Origin: Acanthornis magna | Lineage: Eukaryota > Chordata > Aves > Passeriformes > Acanthizidae | Direction of reading: 5' to 3' | DNA: 64,000 bases | Assembly (NCBI GenBank): GCA_036785705.1 | Contig: JAWUZG010000332.1 | Location: 4,960,001-5,024,000 of the forward strand | Shown: positions 23,408-34,531 of the stretch, piece after piece | Layout of the letters: each line of letters opens with the position of its first letter | Position numbering within the stretch: the first letter of the stretch is position 1 | Made by a program: the position numbers and the translations under genes | Notes under the pieces: generated by a model | What the model was told of the DNA's origin: nothing | What the model saw: only the letters and a program-made list of their open reading frames with translations | Databases searched by the model: none

Positions 23408-23967
23408 CAGCAGGGCAGGGGGGATTGTGCCCCTCTGCCCCTCAGGTGAGACCCCACCTGCAGAGCTGCCCCAGCTCTGGGCCCAGCACAGGAAGGAGCT
23501 GGAGCTGCTGGAGAGAGTCCAGAGGAGGCTCCAGGATGAGCAGAGGGATGGAGCAGCTCTGCTGGGAGGGAAGGCTGGGAGAGTTGGGATTGTTCAGCCT
23601 GGAGAGGAGAAGCTTTGGGGTGACCTCACTGTGGCCTTGCAGTGCCTGAAGGAGCTGACAGGAAATACGGAGAGGGGCTTGGGACAAGGGATGGAGGGAC
23701 AGGACACAGGGAATGGCTTCCCACTGCCAGAGGGCGGGGATGGATGGGATATTGGGAAGGAATTGTTCCCTGTGAGGGTGGGCAGGCCCTGGCACAGGTG
23801 CCCAGAGAAGCTGTGGCTGCCCCTGGATCCCTGGCAGTGTCCAAGGCCAGGCTGGACAGGGCTTGAAGCAGCCTGGGACAGTGGATGGTGTCCCTGCCCA
23901 TGGCAGGGGTGGGACTGCATGAGCTTTAAGGTCTCTTCCAACCCAACCCATGCTGGGATTCTCTGAA
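23408..23967 (+). mobile_element. CR1 LINE, type 1, 3' end, sense
   Basis: About 560 bp of CR1, sense, extremely similar by eye to the copy at 19802-20349 and sharing GATGGGATATTGGGAAGGAA. It reaches slightly further 5' (GGGGGGATTGTGCCCCTCTG). The tail is degraded to GCTGGGATTCTCTGAA. No coding capacity. Confidence 0.95.
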
Positions 23968-24356
23968 TTTCGTTCAGTTTTTCTCCCCTGCCAAGCCTGA
24001 TGCTTCCCCAGCACGAGCAGAGGGCACAGAAAGATGGGGCAGCGATTCCCAGCCTGGCTGCTTTCAGCCACGTTAGGAATGGCCCCAGGGATGAGTCCTC
24101 TCTGCTGGGAATGTCCCTAGGAACAGACTGGTTCTGCACACGGGGACAGGAGGGGCTGATCCCACTGCCTGGGTTCCAATCATGGCATTTCCTCTTCCCA
24201 GGGGACAGGAGGTTGTTTGGGTGACAAATGTGTTGGGGTCTGGGATATGGGAGTGTGAGGCACTTCCAGGTTTGCTGCCATCCCAGGGCTCTGGGCTGTG
24301 GGCCCCCCTCGGAAACCTCAGCTCTGTCACCTGGGCACATCTGGATGCTGATGTGG

Positions 24357-24537
24357 CCACGGCAGAGAGGAAGGGAAAGGGGATGGAAAGATCAGGGAGA
24401 CCAGAACAAAACCTCCTGGGTTTGTCACAGAGTTTGGGGAGAATCAAAAGCAGTGATCCGGCATGGAAGGGCTTATCTGATGGAATTCCAGCCCGGATCT
24501 GGCTCCCAAGGAGATCTGCTGAGTGCACGATCCCCTC
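24357..24537 (+). repeat. Diverged local duplication, copy A
   Basis: About 180 bp aligning without large gaps to 25390-25572. Shared words in the same order include GGAAAGGGGATGG, CAAAACCTCCTGGG, TTGTCACAGAG / TGGTCACAGAG, TGAATTCCAGC / GGAATTCCAGC and CTGCTGAGTGCAC. By eye the two are about 70-75% identical. I do not recognise a repeat family in it. Confidence 0.7.
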
Positions 24538-24839
24538 GTCCCCAGGCAGGTTGGGCAAACCCTCCCCTGCTGGGGAATGTGACCAGCAGAGCTCTGCTCC
24601 AGGGTTCCACACGGGAAAAGCAGGATGAGATCCCAGAGCTGGCAGGGAGCAAAGGGGATAAGGGGGCTGCACTGGGAGCTCCCTCCCCTCCATCCAGGGC
24701 CACAGCTCCCGCAAAACCCCGGGCACCGCCATCCCGCTGGCTCTGCCTCCAGCGGGGCTCGTCCAGGCGACACTGAGCACACCCTGAGCCTTCACTGCAG
24801 CCCTGCTCGCCCGGCTCTGCTCTTCCCACATTTCCCGGT

Positions 24840-25330
24840 CCTCAGCGCCGTCCCCGCCGCTCGACATCCCAATATCCATGGAGACGCGCCATCACCTCCG
24901 CCAAGCTTCCCTGCGCACAAGACAGTGCCCTCTCCTCTCTGGCAACAGCGAGCCGCACATTCCTGACCTCCGGGCTCAATTACTGCAGCTCATTATCTCC
25001 GGGAAGGGAGCCAAGCAGGCTGAGAAAGCTTCCACTGGTGCAAACTGCAGCAGATCTGCGCGCTCGGAGCCCGCGGGCGGTGATCCATCAGCCCGCAGCT
25101 CCTGCTTCCATCGCGGTGCCCGAGGAGCGCGGCATCCCTGCCGGCCTGCGATCCCACCGCTGGAGCGGCTGGCACGGCCGGGAGGCTCTGTCCCGCCTGG
25201 CACGGCACGGGCACGAGGGTCACCGCTCCTGCGGGGCTCCGGGATCTCTCCCGCCTGCTCTGGAGATCTTTTCCGTGCGGATGCGGCTCCCTGTGCTCGG
25301 GTCGGGGTCAGGAGGAGGGGAAGGCGGCAG
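24840..25330. promoter_or_regulatory. CpG-rich block
   Basis: CpG dinucleotides are dense here (for example CGGAGCCCGCGGGCGGTGAT and CGAGGAGCGCGGCATC), in contrast to the CpG-poor flanks. This fits a CpG island. No TATA box, initiator or transcript boundary can be supported. The first part, about 24880-25060, also holds AT-richer words (CTCAATTACTGCAGCTCATT). Confidence 0.45.
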
Positions 25331-25389
25331 GGGCAGGGATGGGGCAGCCAAAGGCACAGTGTGGATGTGCCCATGGCAGGAGGCTCTGC

Positions 25390-25572
25390 CCACGGCAGGG
25401 AGGAGGGGAAAGGGGATGGGAACACCGAGGGAGAGCAGAGCAAAACCTCCTGGGCTTGGTCACAGAGCCTGGGGACAGTGAAAGGCCACGAGCCAGGATG
25501 AAAGGGCCCATCGGACTGAATTCCAGCATGGCCCCGGCTCCCGAGGAGAGCTGCTGAGTGCACAGTTCCCAC
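25390..25572 (+). repeat. Diverged local duplication, copy B
   Basis: Partner of the segment at 24357-24537, in direct orientation about 1.03 kb downstream, on the other side of the CpG-rich block. The similarity begins near CACGGCAGGGAGGAGG and fades after CTGCTGAGTGCACAGTTCCC. It may be an old tandem duplication or two copies of an uncharacterised repeat. Confidence 0.7.
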
Positions 25573-27289
25573 GGAGGAGGGGAGGAGGCCGAGAAGAGCA
25601 GCGTGACCCTGCCGAGCTGTGGATCCCCCCAGCCAGAGCAGCCAATTCCCTGCTCCGGTAGCCTTGGGAGAGCAGGAGGCAGGCCTGGCTCCCCTCTGGG
25701 ATGGGGACGCTCCGGATTGCCATTTGGACATCCCGTGATGTTGGCAGGAGGGGATGGCTGCTTCCCCTGGAGCTTCCCAAGCGCGGCTGCTTTGCCTTCA
25801 GCCTCACCTTCCTCCTGCCTGCCCTGGGGGGGGACATTGGGGACCACCCGGAGCAGCAGCATCCCCCTCACCCTTCCCTCCCCCCTGCCCTCCCCCAACC
25901 TCCCCAAGTCCCTCTCTGCAAGTTTATGGGCAGAACATTTTGTTTGCAAAGTGCTGTCAGATGCGACATTAAGAGGCGCCGTAAATCAGAGCGCGGGGGC
26001 CTCTCCAAGCCTCGGCAGATGAAAACCTTTTATCACAATTTGGATCTGTTTGCACTGGGATGAAAATTATGGCTCCAGTTTAGCATCAACTTCCCATTAT
26101 TCATGTCCCTGGGAGCAGCACCGGCTAAATTGGATTGTTTCAAGCCTCCCCACCCTGCTGGCCCTGAGAGCCCGGCAGATCCCACCCCGCTCCCCATCCG
26201 CACCTTGGTGCCTTCTCCCAGCGGAGTGTGACCAGGAAGGAGGCTCCTCTGCCTGCTCCTGGCTGGAGGAGGGCTTGGGAATGAGGGAAAGAGGGATTCC
26301 AGGGAGGATGGAGCTGCTTCTGCACCCGCCTGGCAGCACGTCAAGGTGGAACAGGCACTCCCACTCGGAGCTGCCTCTCCCAAAGGTGGGAAGTGCCCCA
26401 GCTCCAGGCACATCCCTCCCTCTGCTCCATGGCCAGGCACTCTCTGGCTCCTGGGGAGTGTTTGGAAGCGGGAAGAGGTTGTGGAGCTCAGGAGTGAGGG
26501 AAGGATGAGGGACATGGATGGAGCTCGGAGGGAAGGGAGAGATTTCCAGCCACACTCGGCTATGATTTCTTGTCACAAGAAATCAGGATGTGCCTCCTCC
26601 CCATCCTGACAAAAATGCCAGGGGGGTTCCTTGGGTGTCCTGGCCTGGCTCAGGCTGCTTAACGCATCCCAGGGAACTTTTGGGAGGTGATCAGGGAGTT
26701 ATCCAAGCTCTCCAAACTGGGCAGTTCATCTGGAAGTTCATCTCACCCCAGCACCACTGTCTTGGCAAACTGGAAAACGCCTGGAATGTTGGTTCCACCT
26801 GAAACATTGAGGTTTATTTTAAAGGTTTTCTTTGCAATAAATTAAGCCAGAAACCTCCACTGAAAGGCAGTGAGAGGCACCATCAAACCCTGTGGTTAAA
26901 AGTGTTGGATGTTCCTGCCAGACTTAACTCAGGCTCCACAGAAAGAACAATTAAATTTCCCCTGGAGCAGTCTGGGACCATCATCCCAGGGGATGATCCC
27001 ACTGAGAGTGACACTGTGACACTGTGTACCACATGATGACACCAAGATCTGCTCAGCCCCAACCCAGCGGTGTCAGTTGGAAGCCGTTTGTGTGCAGAAA
27101 GAGGAATTTCTTACCTACAGCTCAGCACCTGAGGTCCCCTCTGTGGGCAGCATTGTCCCCAAGCCCTCCCCGAACCCTCTGTTTTTCCCATTGTGGGCTG
27201 GAGTTCGAGCAGCAGCTGCACAGACCTGGCTCTCCAGAAATCAGGAGCTGGCACAGGGGCTGTCACATCAACAGCCTTTGTGACACAGC
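25573..27289. other. Unique DNA with a possible conserved block
   Basis: No repeat family or exon recognised. The part at about 25905-26110 changes from GC-rich to AT-richer and contains GTTTGCAAAGTGCTGTCAGA and TTTTATCACAATTTGG, which look like conserved noncoding sequence. The rest shows nothing. Confidence 0.35.
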
Positions 27290-27420
27290 TGGGGACGTTT
27301 ATTTTCCTTTTTGCACCTCGCCGCTATTGTAATTGCACATTTTTTCTCGATCATATGGCCAGATGCTCTCCCAACAAACCTTGAAGTCTGTTGTGGCAAG
27401 GCAGGAGGTGTTTTAATTTT
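27290..27420. promoter_or_regulatory. AT-richer block, weak conserved-element candidate
   Basis: Contains GTTTATTTTCCTTTTTGCAC and TATTGTAATTGCACATTTT between GC-rich flanks, with no repeat match. Function is inferred only from composition and motif style. Confidence 0.25.
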
Positions 27421-27769
27421 AACTCAGTACCACAGTGGCTGCTCAGGGGACAATGACAGCGTCCAGCAAATCCCTGGGGGGTTTCTCTGCCACAGACAGA
27501 GCTTTGCTGAGCAGGGAGCATCCCAATAAATGCAGGTATTTCTCGTGTTTGGGGTTTTTATTAACACTCACCCATGCCTGGCCCCAGGCCATCATTTTGC
27601 TCCAGTCAGGTCCATTGTAAAGGTCTCCGTGTCCCATCAGGAGCTGCGGATGGCACTGATAAATCCAGCTGTGATGCTGCGAGTCCCCGGCGCTGCTGAG
27701 CTCCCCCGAGCATTGCAGGCTGCTCCCAGCCAGCCCGGCTTTATTTCTCTGCCATCCATCACTGATTTG

Positions 27770-28060
27770 CCACACTGTCAGAGTTCAACAATAGCAGTAA
27801 TAATTAACCATTTAATCTGACTCAAACACTGGGGCTTGTTTGCTCTTTCTGCAGATCAGATGGGAAACATTGCAAAGATCACATTCTGATGTTCCCCGGT
27901 TTCGTGTTAAGTGTCTTGACTCTGCAAAATTGCTGCGAGTCTTTCATTTTGCTCTTTAAGCTCGTTAGTCCAAATTAAAAACAGCATTCATTCTAATTTC
28001 AGCTGCTTGAAATCCCTCCAAGATCAGTGCCATTATTCTTTGGAACGCCTTGGGAGCAGA
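27770..28060. promoter_or_regulatory. AT-rich repeat-free block, best conserved-element candidate
   Basis: About 290 bp with dense homeodomain-type words: GCAGTAATAATTAACC, ATTTAATCTGACTC, GTGTTAAGTGTCTTGACT (an NKX2-like TTAAGTG) and CCAAATTAAAAACAGCATTC. It lacks repeats. This texture is typical of developmental enhancers in amniote gene deserts, but that is inference; alignment to other birds or reptiles would decide. Confidence 0.35.
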
Positions 28061-30129
28061 GCGAACACCCGGAGACATTCCCTCGCATTCCTGATGGCCA
28101 AATGGCTGGGGCAAAGCCACCAGCTCCAGCCGGGTGCTCCTGCCACCCACCTTGCCAAGGTGCTCCTCCAGGAAGGAGGGAATTCCCATTTCTGGGGTGG
28201 CCTGACCCCCTCTCCTCTACTCAGGCTGGCTGGGACTCATGTCCATGGATGCTTCCCTAATTGTATTTACGACCTCGGGATTAATTGGCTTTGGCTTTGC
28301 TGTGGGTCACAGCTCCTGAATTTTGTCACGTTTGGCTTTAAGCAGAGCTTGAAGGGAGAAGGGGAGGATTTCCCATGACCACGGGGCCACCTGTCCTCCT
28401 GAGGGCGAGCCCTGCACCGAGCTTGGCTGAGCCTCTGCCGCTCCCCAGGCCTTCCCACCCTGTTTGCTCTGCAATTCCAATTGTTTGCTCTGCAATTCCA
28501 AGCTCCTAAGCAGGCTCCAGCCCCACCTCCGGTGGGAATGGACTCTCAGGAGCGACTCTTTTCCCATCACAGCCAAGAACTCCCTGTTATCTTCCCAGGC
28601 GTTTATCTCCTGCTTCTCGAAATGCTCCATCAAGCCCTGCCCGGCCTTGCCAGCCCCGATTGCTGCGGAGGAAGTTGAGTGAGTCAGGCAGAGTTTACAG
28701 GCTTTTCCTAAGGGATGCTCGGCTTCATTTCCTGAACTAATAAAGCTGGGCAGGGACAGAGGAGAGAGAGGCAGCAGGAGCAGAGCTGCGTTCAGGAGTC
28801 AGCCTGGCAGAGTTCTGGTCGCTGTCAGCACCGAATTCCCAGAGAGGGGAGAGCCCCAGGGATGCTTTTCCAAGCTCAGCCCTCCCCACTGCAGCCCTGA
28901 TGTTCCAGCCCAGCGATCCCACCCAGAGCCATCCCAGCAGTGCCCCCTGGGAGGCTGTGGAAGAGTGGCCTGGATGCCCAAAATTCCAGCCTGAGATCCC
29001 AAACCACCCTTGCTCAAGGATGTTTCATCCCAGCTCAGCAGGGATGTCTCCATCCACAAAGGGATTCCTCACACCCTCCTGCTCCCACCATGCTCTGCCT
29101 TATCCCGGAGGGGATTTTTCCTGGGAAAGGGGTACATCTGAGCAGGGAGGGCTCTCCAGCCTTGCCTGACTCCTGAGGAGCTGCAGGAGGAGGAGACAAA
29201 AGCAGGGCAGGGGTTGGAAGGACATTTATTTCCAATTGGACACAAGAAGAGTATCCAAGGTGGGGAGGGAAAGGAGGAAGGATTTTGTTCCCTGGGATGC
29301 ACCAACATTTCGAGAGCATGATCTGAAGCCACATGTGCCTCCAAGTGCTGTGGAGAGCTCCCCAGAAGCTGGGAATGACGAGGCTGAGGAGATCTCCGTG
29401 CAGTTAATACCTATTTTCCATCTGCAGCCTCTAATATGTTGCCACAGCCTGGAAAATGTTGTGACTTGGAAGCCACAAAAGCTGGAAGGAACCTGCTAAT
29501 TGAGAACACAGCCAGGCTGTAAATCCCGGGAAGATACCGGGGCTGGCAGGAGACAAACCCAGGCCCAGGGAGAGAGGGAGGGGGAGAACTCAGCTGGAGA
29601 GCCAGGGAGGAAATTAAAGAGAGGGGGGGAAGCGGGAGAAAATGGGGCTGGTGGGATCCCCAAGGCTGCCTGAGCCTCAGGTAACACTCCAGGTTGATAT
29701 TAGGGAATCAAAGGAATTGATTCAGATGGAAGTGCCATTAGGAGAGAGAATTTAGAGCAAATTGACGGCATGAATAGGAACTAATTGCCAGAACCAGGGA
29801 GATTCACCCACAAAATGGTACAGAAAGAAAAGATGATATTTCCCATCTCCGGATATTAAACCTATTGCTGGAAATGGGCTCGGCAGCAAAGCGAGGGAAA
29901 GGATCAAATGTGGCCTGAGGGGTTTGTGTGGGGTTTTTTTAAGGATGAAATGGGATGTAGAGTCTTACAGAGTAGTGGGTCAGAGCTGGTGTCAGGAAAA
30001 CAGAAATGGAGCTGGGGGGTAAATGAAGAAATAGGTTCTAATAGGAAAAAGTCGCTTTGCTTTCTGGGGAAGGAAACTGCATCAGAAATCCATGAATGTT
30101 CACTGGAGAGATCAATATGAGCACAGGGA
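28061..30129. other. Unique noncoding DNA
   Basis: No firm repeat or exon. A 20-bp direct duplication of TTTGCTCTGCAATTCCAA lies at about 28461-28500. From about 29690 the sequence is AT-richer and purine-rich and could include more of the old LINE that becomes recognisable at 30130, but I cannot support that. Confidence 0.45.
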
Positions 30130-30345
30130 GATATGGTCAATAGGATCTGTTGGGATTTTCAAAATGCGTTTGGGCAATGTCCCTCATCAGAGACTCATGG
30201 GGAAATTACCTTGTGAAGGGTCAAAAAGGAAAGTCCCCTCCTGGGCAACAGGAAAAATAGGATTAAAAATTATGTGAAGCGTCTATCTGATCAGGAAAGG
30301 TTTGAGGATCCTGTTCAGCCTGGAGAATGGTGGGGACCTCAATAA
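30130..30345 (+). pseudogene. Decayed CR1 ORF2 (reverse transcriptase motif A region), sense
   Basis: An old CR1 reverse-transcriptase piece. One frame reads WDFQNAF at 30151-30171, matching the motif A block (LDFSKAF), and after a +1 shift another frame reads NVPHQRLMGKL at about 30176-30208, matching the DTVPHQRLLGKL that follows it. The catalytic Asp after Ala-Phe is lost at the frameshift. Downstream, GTTCAGCCTGGAGAATGG at about 30313 and GGGGACCTCA resemble CR1 3' sequence, implying an internal deletion. A younger CR1 starts directly after. Confidence 0.7.
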
Positions 30346-30355
30346 AACCTGACCC

Positions 30356-30885
30356 TGGGCCCCCTCAGGTGAGACCCCACCTGCAGAGCTGCCCCAGCCC
30401 TGGGCCAGCACAGGAAGGAGCTGGAGCTGCTGGAGAGAGTCCAGAGGAGGCTCCAGGATGAGCAGAGGGATGGAGCAGCTCTGCTGGGAGGAGAGGCTGG
30501 GAGAGCTGGGATTGTTCAGCCTGGAGAGGAGAAGCTTTGGGGTGACCTCAGTGTGGCCTTGCAGAGCCTGATGGAGCTACAGGAAATTCGGAGAGACTGG
30601 GGACAAGGGATGGAGTGACAGGACACAGGGAATGGCTTCCCACTGGCAGAGGAGAGGGGCAGATTGGGTATCAGGAAGAAATTCTTCCCTGTGAAGGTGT
30701 GCAGGCCCTGGCACAAGTGCCCAGAGAAGCTGTGGCTGCCCCTGGATCCCTGGCAGTGTCCAAGGCCAGGCTGGACAGGGCTTGGAGCAGCCTGGGACAG
30801 TGGGAGGTGTCCCTGCCATGGCAGGGGTGGGACTGGATGGGATTTAAGGTTCCTCCCAACCCAACCCATGCTGGGGTTCTGGGAT
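30356..30885 (+). mobile_element. CR1 LINE, type 1, 3' end, sense
   Basis: About 530 bp, sense, beginning at CCCCCTCAGGTGAGACCCCA and ending in CATGCTGGGGTTCTGGGAT. It carries its own variants AGATTGGGTATCAGGAAGAA and CCCTGTGAAGGTGTGCAGG, shared only with the antisense copy at 31465-31867. It sits immediately 3' of, and perhaps inside, an older CR1 piece. Confidence 0.95.
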
Positions 30886-31464
30886 ATCCAGAACTGGGCC
30901 AGAACCAGGGAAGGGTGGAGCTCTACTGACAGAAACCAGCCCTCTCCTCTCCCAAGGGCTGGGCTGACAGCGCCTAGCAGTTTCCAGCTTTCCCAACGTT
31001 TTTATCTGGATTTGAATCCTCCTTTTAACTCCATGGCTGTGACTGTGAGTGACCCAGAGGGACACCCAGGAGGGACCCTGCCCCCTGTGCAGCACCACTG
31101 CCACTGGCACTGCCCTTGTGGGGCTGATGCAGTCCCACCTTGGAGCCTCTGGAGTGGCTGGGAGGGAATTCCCACAAGGAATTGCTCTCCCACAGCGAAC
31201 AGGGATGTGCTCAAAGATCACAGGAGTGTGACGTGGCCATGCTGCCTCAGGACAAAGGTCCCCAAGGGGCAGGGGATGTCACAGGATGCACAAGGGTGGA
31301 AAGAACAGCAGAGGTGGGGAGAGGTCCTTTTCCTTCCAGCCCTCCTCAGCATCCCACAGGCAACACCTCTGGGGCTGGAGGCAGCAGCTGTGATGTTCTG
31401 ACTCCTTCCCTAAAAAATCCTTCACAGCACCCTCTGCATTGACCCCTGAGTCCCTGAGTGAAGG
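30886..31464. other. Unique spacer between inverted CR1 copies
   Basis: About 580 bp of non-repetitive DNA forming the loop between two inverted CR1 copies. Nothing else recognised. Confidence 0.5.
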
Positions 31465-31867
31465 AGAATTCATGGAACCCCAGAATGGTTTGGATGGGAA
31501 GTGACCTTAAGGATCTTCCAGTCCCACCTGTGCCATGGCAGGGACACCTTCCACCATCCCAGGCTGCTCCAAGCCCTGTCCAGCCTGGCCTTGGACACTG
31601 CCAGGGATCCAGGGGCAGCCACAGCTTCTCTGGGCACCTGTGCCAGGGCCTGCACACCTTCACAGGGAAGAATTTCTTCCTGATACCCAATCTGCCCCTC
31701 TCCTCTGCCAGTGGGAAGCCATTCCCTGTGTCCTGTCCCTCCATCCCTTGTCCCCAGTTCCTCTCCAGCCCTCCTGGAACCCTTTAGGCACTGGAAAGGG
31801 CTCTGAGGTCTCCCTGGAGCCTTCCCTTGCCCAGGCTGAACCCCCCAGCTCTCCCAGCCTGTCAGTT
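31465..31867 (-). mobile_element. CR1 LINE, type 1, 3' end, antisense
   Basis: About 400 bp in antisense, tail side GAACCCCAGAATGGTTTGG, then TCCACCATCCCAGGCTGCTC and so on to CCCAGCTCTCCCAGCCTGTC. By eye about 97% identical over roughly 220 bp to the sense copy at 30356-30885, including the private words TTCTTCCTGATACCCAATCT and CCTGCACACCTTCACAGGG. Confidence 0.95.
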
Positions 31868-31889
31868 CCTCTCTCTCTCATGCCTGGAC

Positions 31890-32560
31890 CTCCAGTGAAC
31901 CTTTCCAGGCGCTGCTGCTGCGCGGCCAGCCCTCAGCGAGCTCAGCAGAGCGGAGCAGAGCCGTGACTCAGGCCGGTTCCTGACCCCGGCGGTGCTGCAG
32001 CCTCCGCCCCGGGCTGATCCGGCTCGCGTTCCGTGCCCCAGCCGGTGCCGCTGGTTTGCAGCGCTGCTTTCTCGCTGTCACATCCTTCCCTTGCCCTGCA
32101 CAGAGCCTGCGCTTTGGGCTGATGGTTTCCCAGCACGAGGATTTTCCGTGGCTCTGCACCCGCCCGGAGCTGGAGCGGCCCCGGCAGGGTGAGGCCGTGC
32201 GGTGCCCCTCGGGTAGAGCCCGCACCCCGCTCCTGCCGCTGCCCCGGCCTGGCTCCCGCGGGATCAGCCGGGATTTGTCCCCTCCGCCCGTGTCAGGGAT
32301 GCTGGGACAGCTGTTGGCAGCATCCCTCTCCTCCTGCCTCCCATTTCCGCGCTCAGCTCCCACCAGGGACCGCCTGCAGCCCCTGTCCCAGGCTCTCCGG
32401 GTGACCCTTTCCTCCTGCCGCTTCCCAGGCGCTCCCAGCGCTGCCGCCGGCCCGGGGCACTGCAGCGCCCGAAGCCAGGGCAGCGCCGCTCCGCCTCAGC
32501 GTTCCTGCTCCCAGCCAAACCCCGGCCTCGGAGCCCGAGCAGCGCCTGGTCCCTGTCGCT
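31890..32560. promoter_or_regulatory. CpG-rich block
   Basis: Dense CpG (CTGCGCGGCCAGC, TCCGCCCCGGGCTGATCCGG, CGCCCGAAGCC), with a TGACTCAGG word (AP-1/MAF-like) at 31965-31973. This fits a CpG island of about 650 bp. Overlapping 215- and 131-codon open frames are Ala/Arg/Pro-rich and have no domain. Confidence 0.45.
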
Positions 32561-34296
32561 GCAGGGCATTTGTGTTGCAAGAGCGTTTCGTTCATGCTAA
32601 ATTAATCTGCCTGTACGTTCAGGGCTGTTGGGTTGGGGGAAATGATGCTCCTGGTCCTCCCTCTGCTTCCCCTCCCGGATCCTCCTCATGGACAGTGGGA
32701 TGAGGGGTTTTGGGGCATCCACCCCACTCCCAAGCGCTGTCCAGGCAGAGGGGTGGGAAATGGCACGAGGGAGGAATCAGAGGTTCTGCAGCAGGCATTA
32801 ACTCTTGGAAGGCAGGATGCTCCAAGCCCCGGCTGCCTCTCGCTCCCGAGCTCCCTGGAGCACCAGGGAAGGGGCTGAATGCCTGCCAGGGATCCGTGGG
32901 GATGCTGCTGCTGCTGCCCACGTGGTTCCCTCCCCATCTCCAGCCACCAAACTGCAGTTCATAGAAGCAAAACAGACATGAAAAAAGGCTGGGATGTCAG
33001 TGCAGGCTGTGGGGGAGGTTGTGGGAGAGAGGAGGAGCAGCTGGTCCATCCAGGAGCAAAGGGAAGGGAGGAGAGGGAGGGAAGCAGAGCTGGGAAGGGC
33101 TGGGGTGGCACTGGGCTGGAGGAGGCTGAGGACAGGGCCAGATGTCCTGGAATGAAGTGACCTCTGCTGTGACCGTGGCTGAGTAGCTCGGAGCGTTGGA
33201 TGCTTCGCTGAAGAGTCCCTTCCGCAGGCTCCAGGCGCTGCTGGAGGAATTGGATGTGAGCACTCAGGATCTTGGATTCTACATCCCAGCAAGCATGATG
33301 GGGCAGGGAGGGCGGCTGGCACTGCCATCCTTCCCTGGCAAAGGCTCCAGGGCAGCGCAGGGGCATTTGACCCGCAGTGCCCCTGGCTCATCCTCTGCTC
33401 CAGCTCTGAACAGGAAACAGCGGCCAGAGCTGTCCCGGGGGAAAGTGAGCCTGAAGGGATGGACAAATCCCAGCAAATCTCTGCTGCCTCTCCGCAGAGG
33501 ATAATGACACGTCCTTGGAGTCCTCCAGCGCTGATCCCTGCAAAGCCAAGCCTTTGAGAGCCGCGCTGAGCTTGTCCCCCGGTTCCTGCTCTGAATTCCC
33601 ACGGTGCCATTTATCCGAGCATGCTTCAGGAAGCAATCGGAGATTCCCACAGGCAGCAGCAGCAGCTCTGCTCCACCACAGGCCGCCTGTGTGTCCCGAG
33701 GCAGGGGCAGGCCAGGGCAGGGGCTGCTCGCACGGATGTTGGGAGACCACCCCCGGATCCATTGCTCCCCACTGCCTGCTTGTGCCGACACGGAGCGGGT
33801 GGATCCTGCTGGAATCCTGCTGCTTCCCTGCTCCTTCCTTCCACTCAGGCAGGCACTGTTCCCCCCTCAGCCCTCTCAGCAATGCGTCAGGAGCTTTTCT
33901 TTTTCCCCAAGTGCCTTTTGTGCTCTGTTCGCGTTTGATGCTCCTTATTGGGAGCCATCAGGGCAAACACCTGAATTCCCAGCTCTGCAGCACCGGGGTG
34001 CTGAGGGAGGGCAGGGGAGGGAGGGAACCTGGGCGGAGGTGAGCAGGCACCCTGCCCGGAATGCTGCGTTTCCTTGGGAGGCTTTGCTCTTTTCCGTGTT
34101 GAAGAGGAAATTTGAGGAGCAATCACCCGAGCAGAGCAGAGGGAGAGGCCCCCGGGGGCGGCTCGGAGGCAGAGAGGGAGAGGGAGGAACAAAAGAGGGA
34201 GGATGACATGGAGCACGTGGGAGAGGCCACCTGGGAAGGGCCAGTGACAGGCAGGTGGGGACTGTGGTGCCCACCATGGCTGCAGGAGGGGACACG
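32561..34296. other. Unique noncoding DNA
   Basis: No repeat family or exon recognised. Multiple overlapping open frames of up to 270 codons (32798-33610, minus strand) lack domains. Confidence 0.5.
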
Positions 34297-34531
34297 GAAT
34301 TGGTCAGGGTGGAAAGAACCTTCAGGATCAGCCGTTCCAACCATTCCCCCAGCACTGCCAAGGCCACCACTAACCCATGTCCCCAGGTGCTACATCCACA
34401 TGGCTTTGAAATCCTTGGGCAGCCTGTTCCAGTGCTGGTTAAACCTTCTGGAGAAAGAATTTTTTGTAACAGCCAATCCAAACATCCCCTGGCGCTTACC
34501 CTGCGGCACTTTGTGCTTCGTCCTTGTCACC
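34297..34531 (-). mobile_element. CR1 LINE, older subtype, 3' fragment, antisense
   Basis: About 235 bp of a more diverged CR1 3' end in antisense. Landmarks in order are GGTGGAAAGAACCTTCAGGA, AGCACTGCCAAGGCCACCAC, TGGGCAGCCTGTTCCAGTGC, GGAGAAAGAATTTTTTGTAA and CATCCCCTGGCGC. It differs from both common subtypes in the window and has lost its octamer tail. Confidence 0.82.

Noticed and set aside
27193..27220. GTTCGAGC word suggesting a tRNA B box
   Set aside because: No matching A box, acceptor stem or cloverleaf around it.
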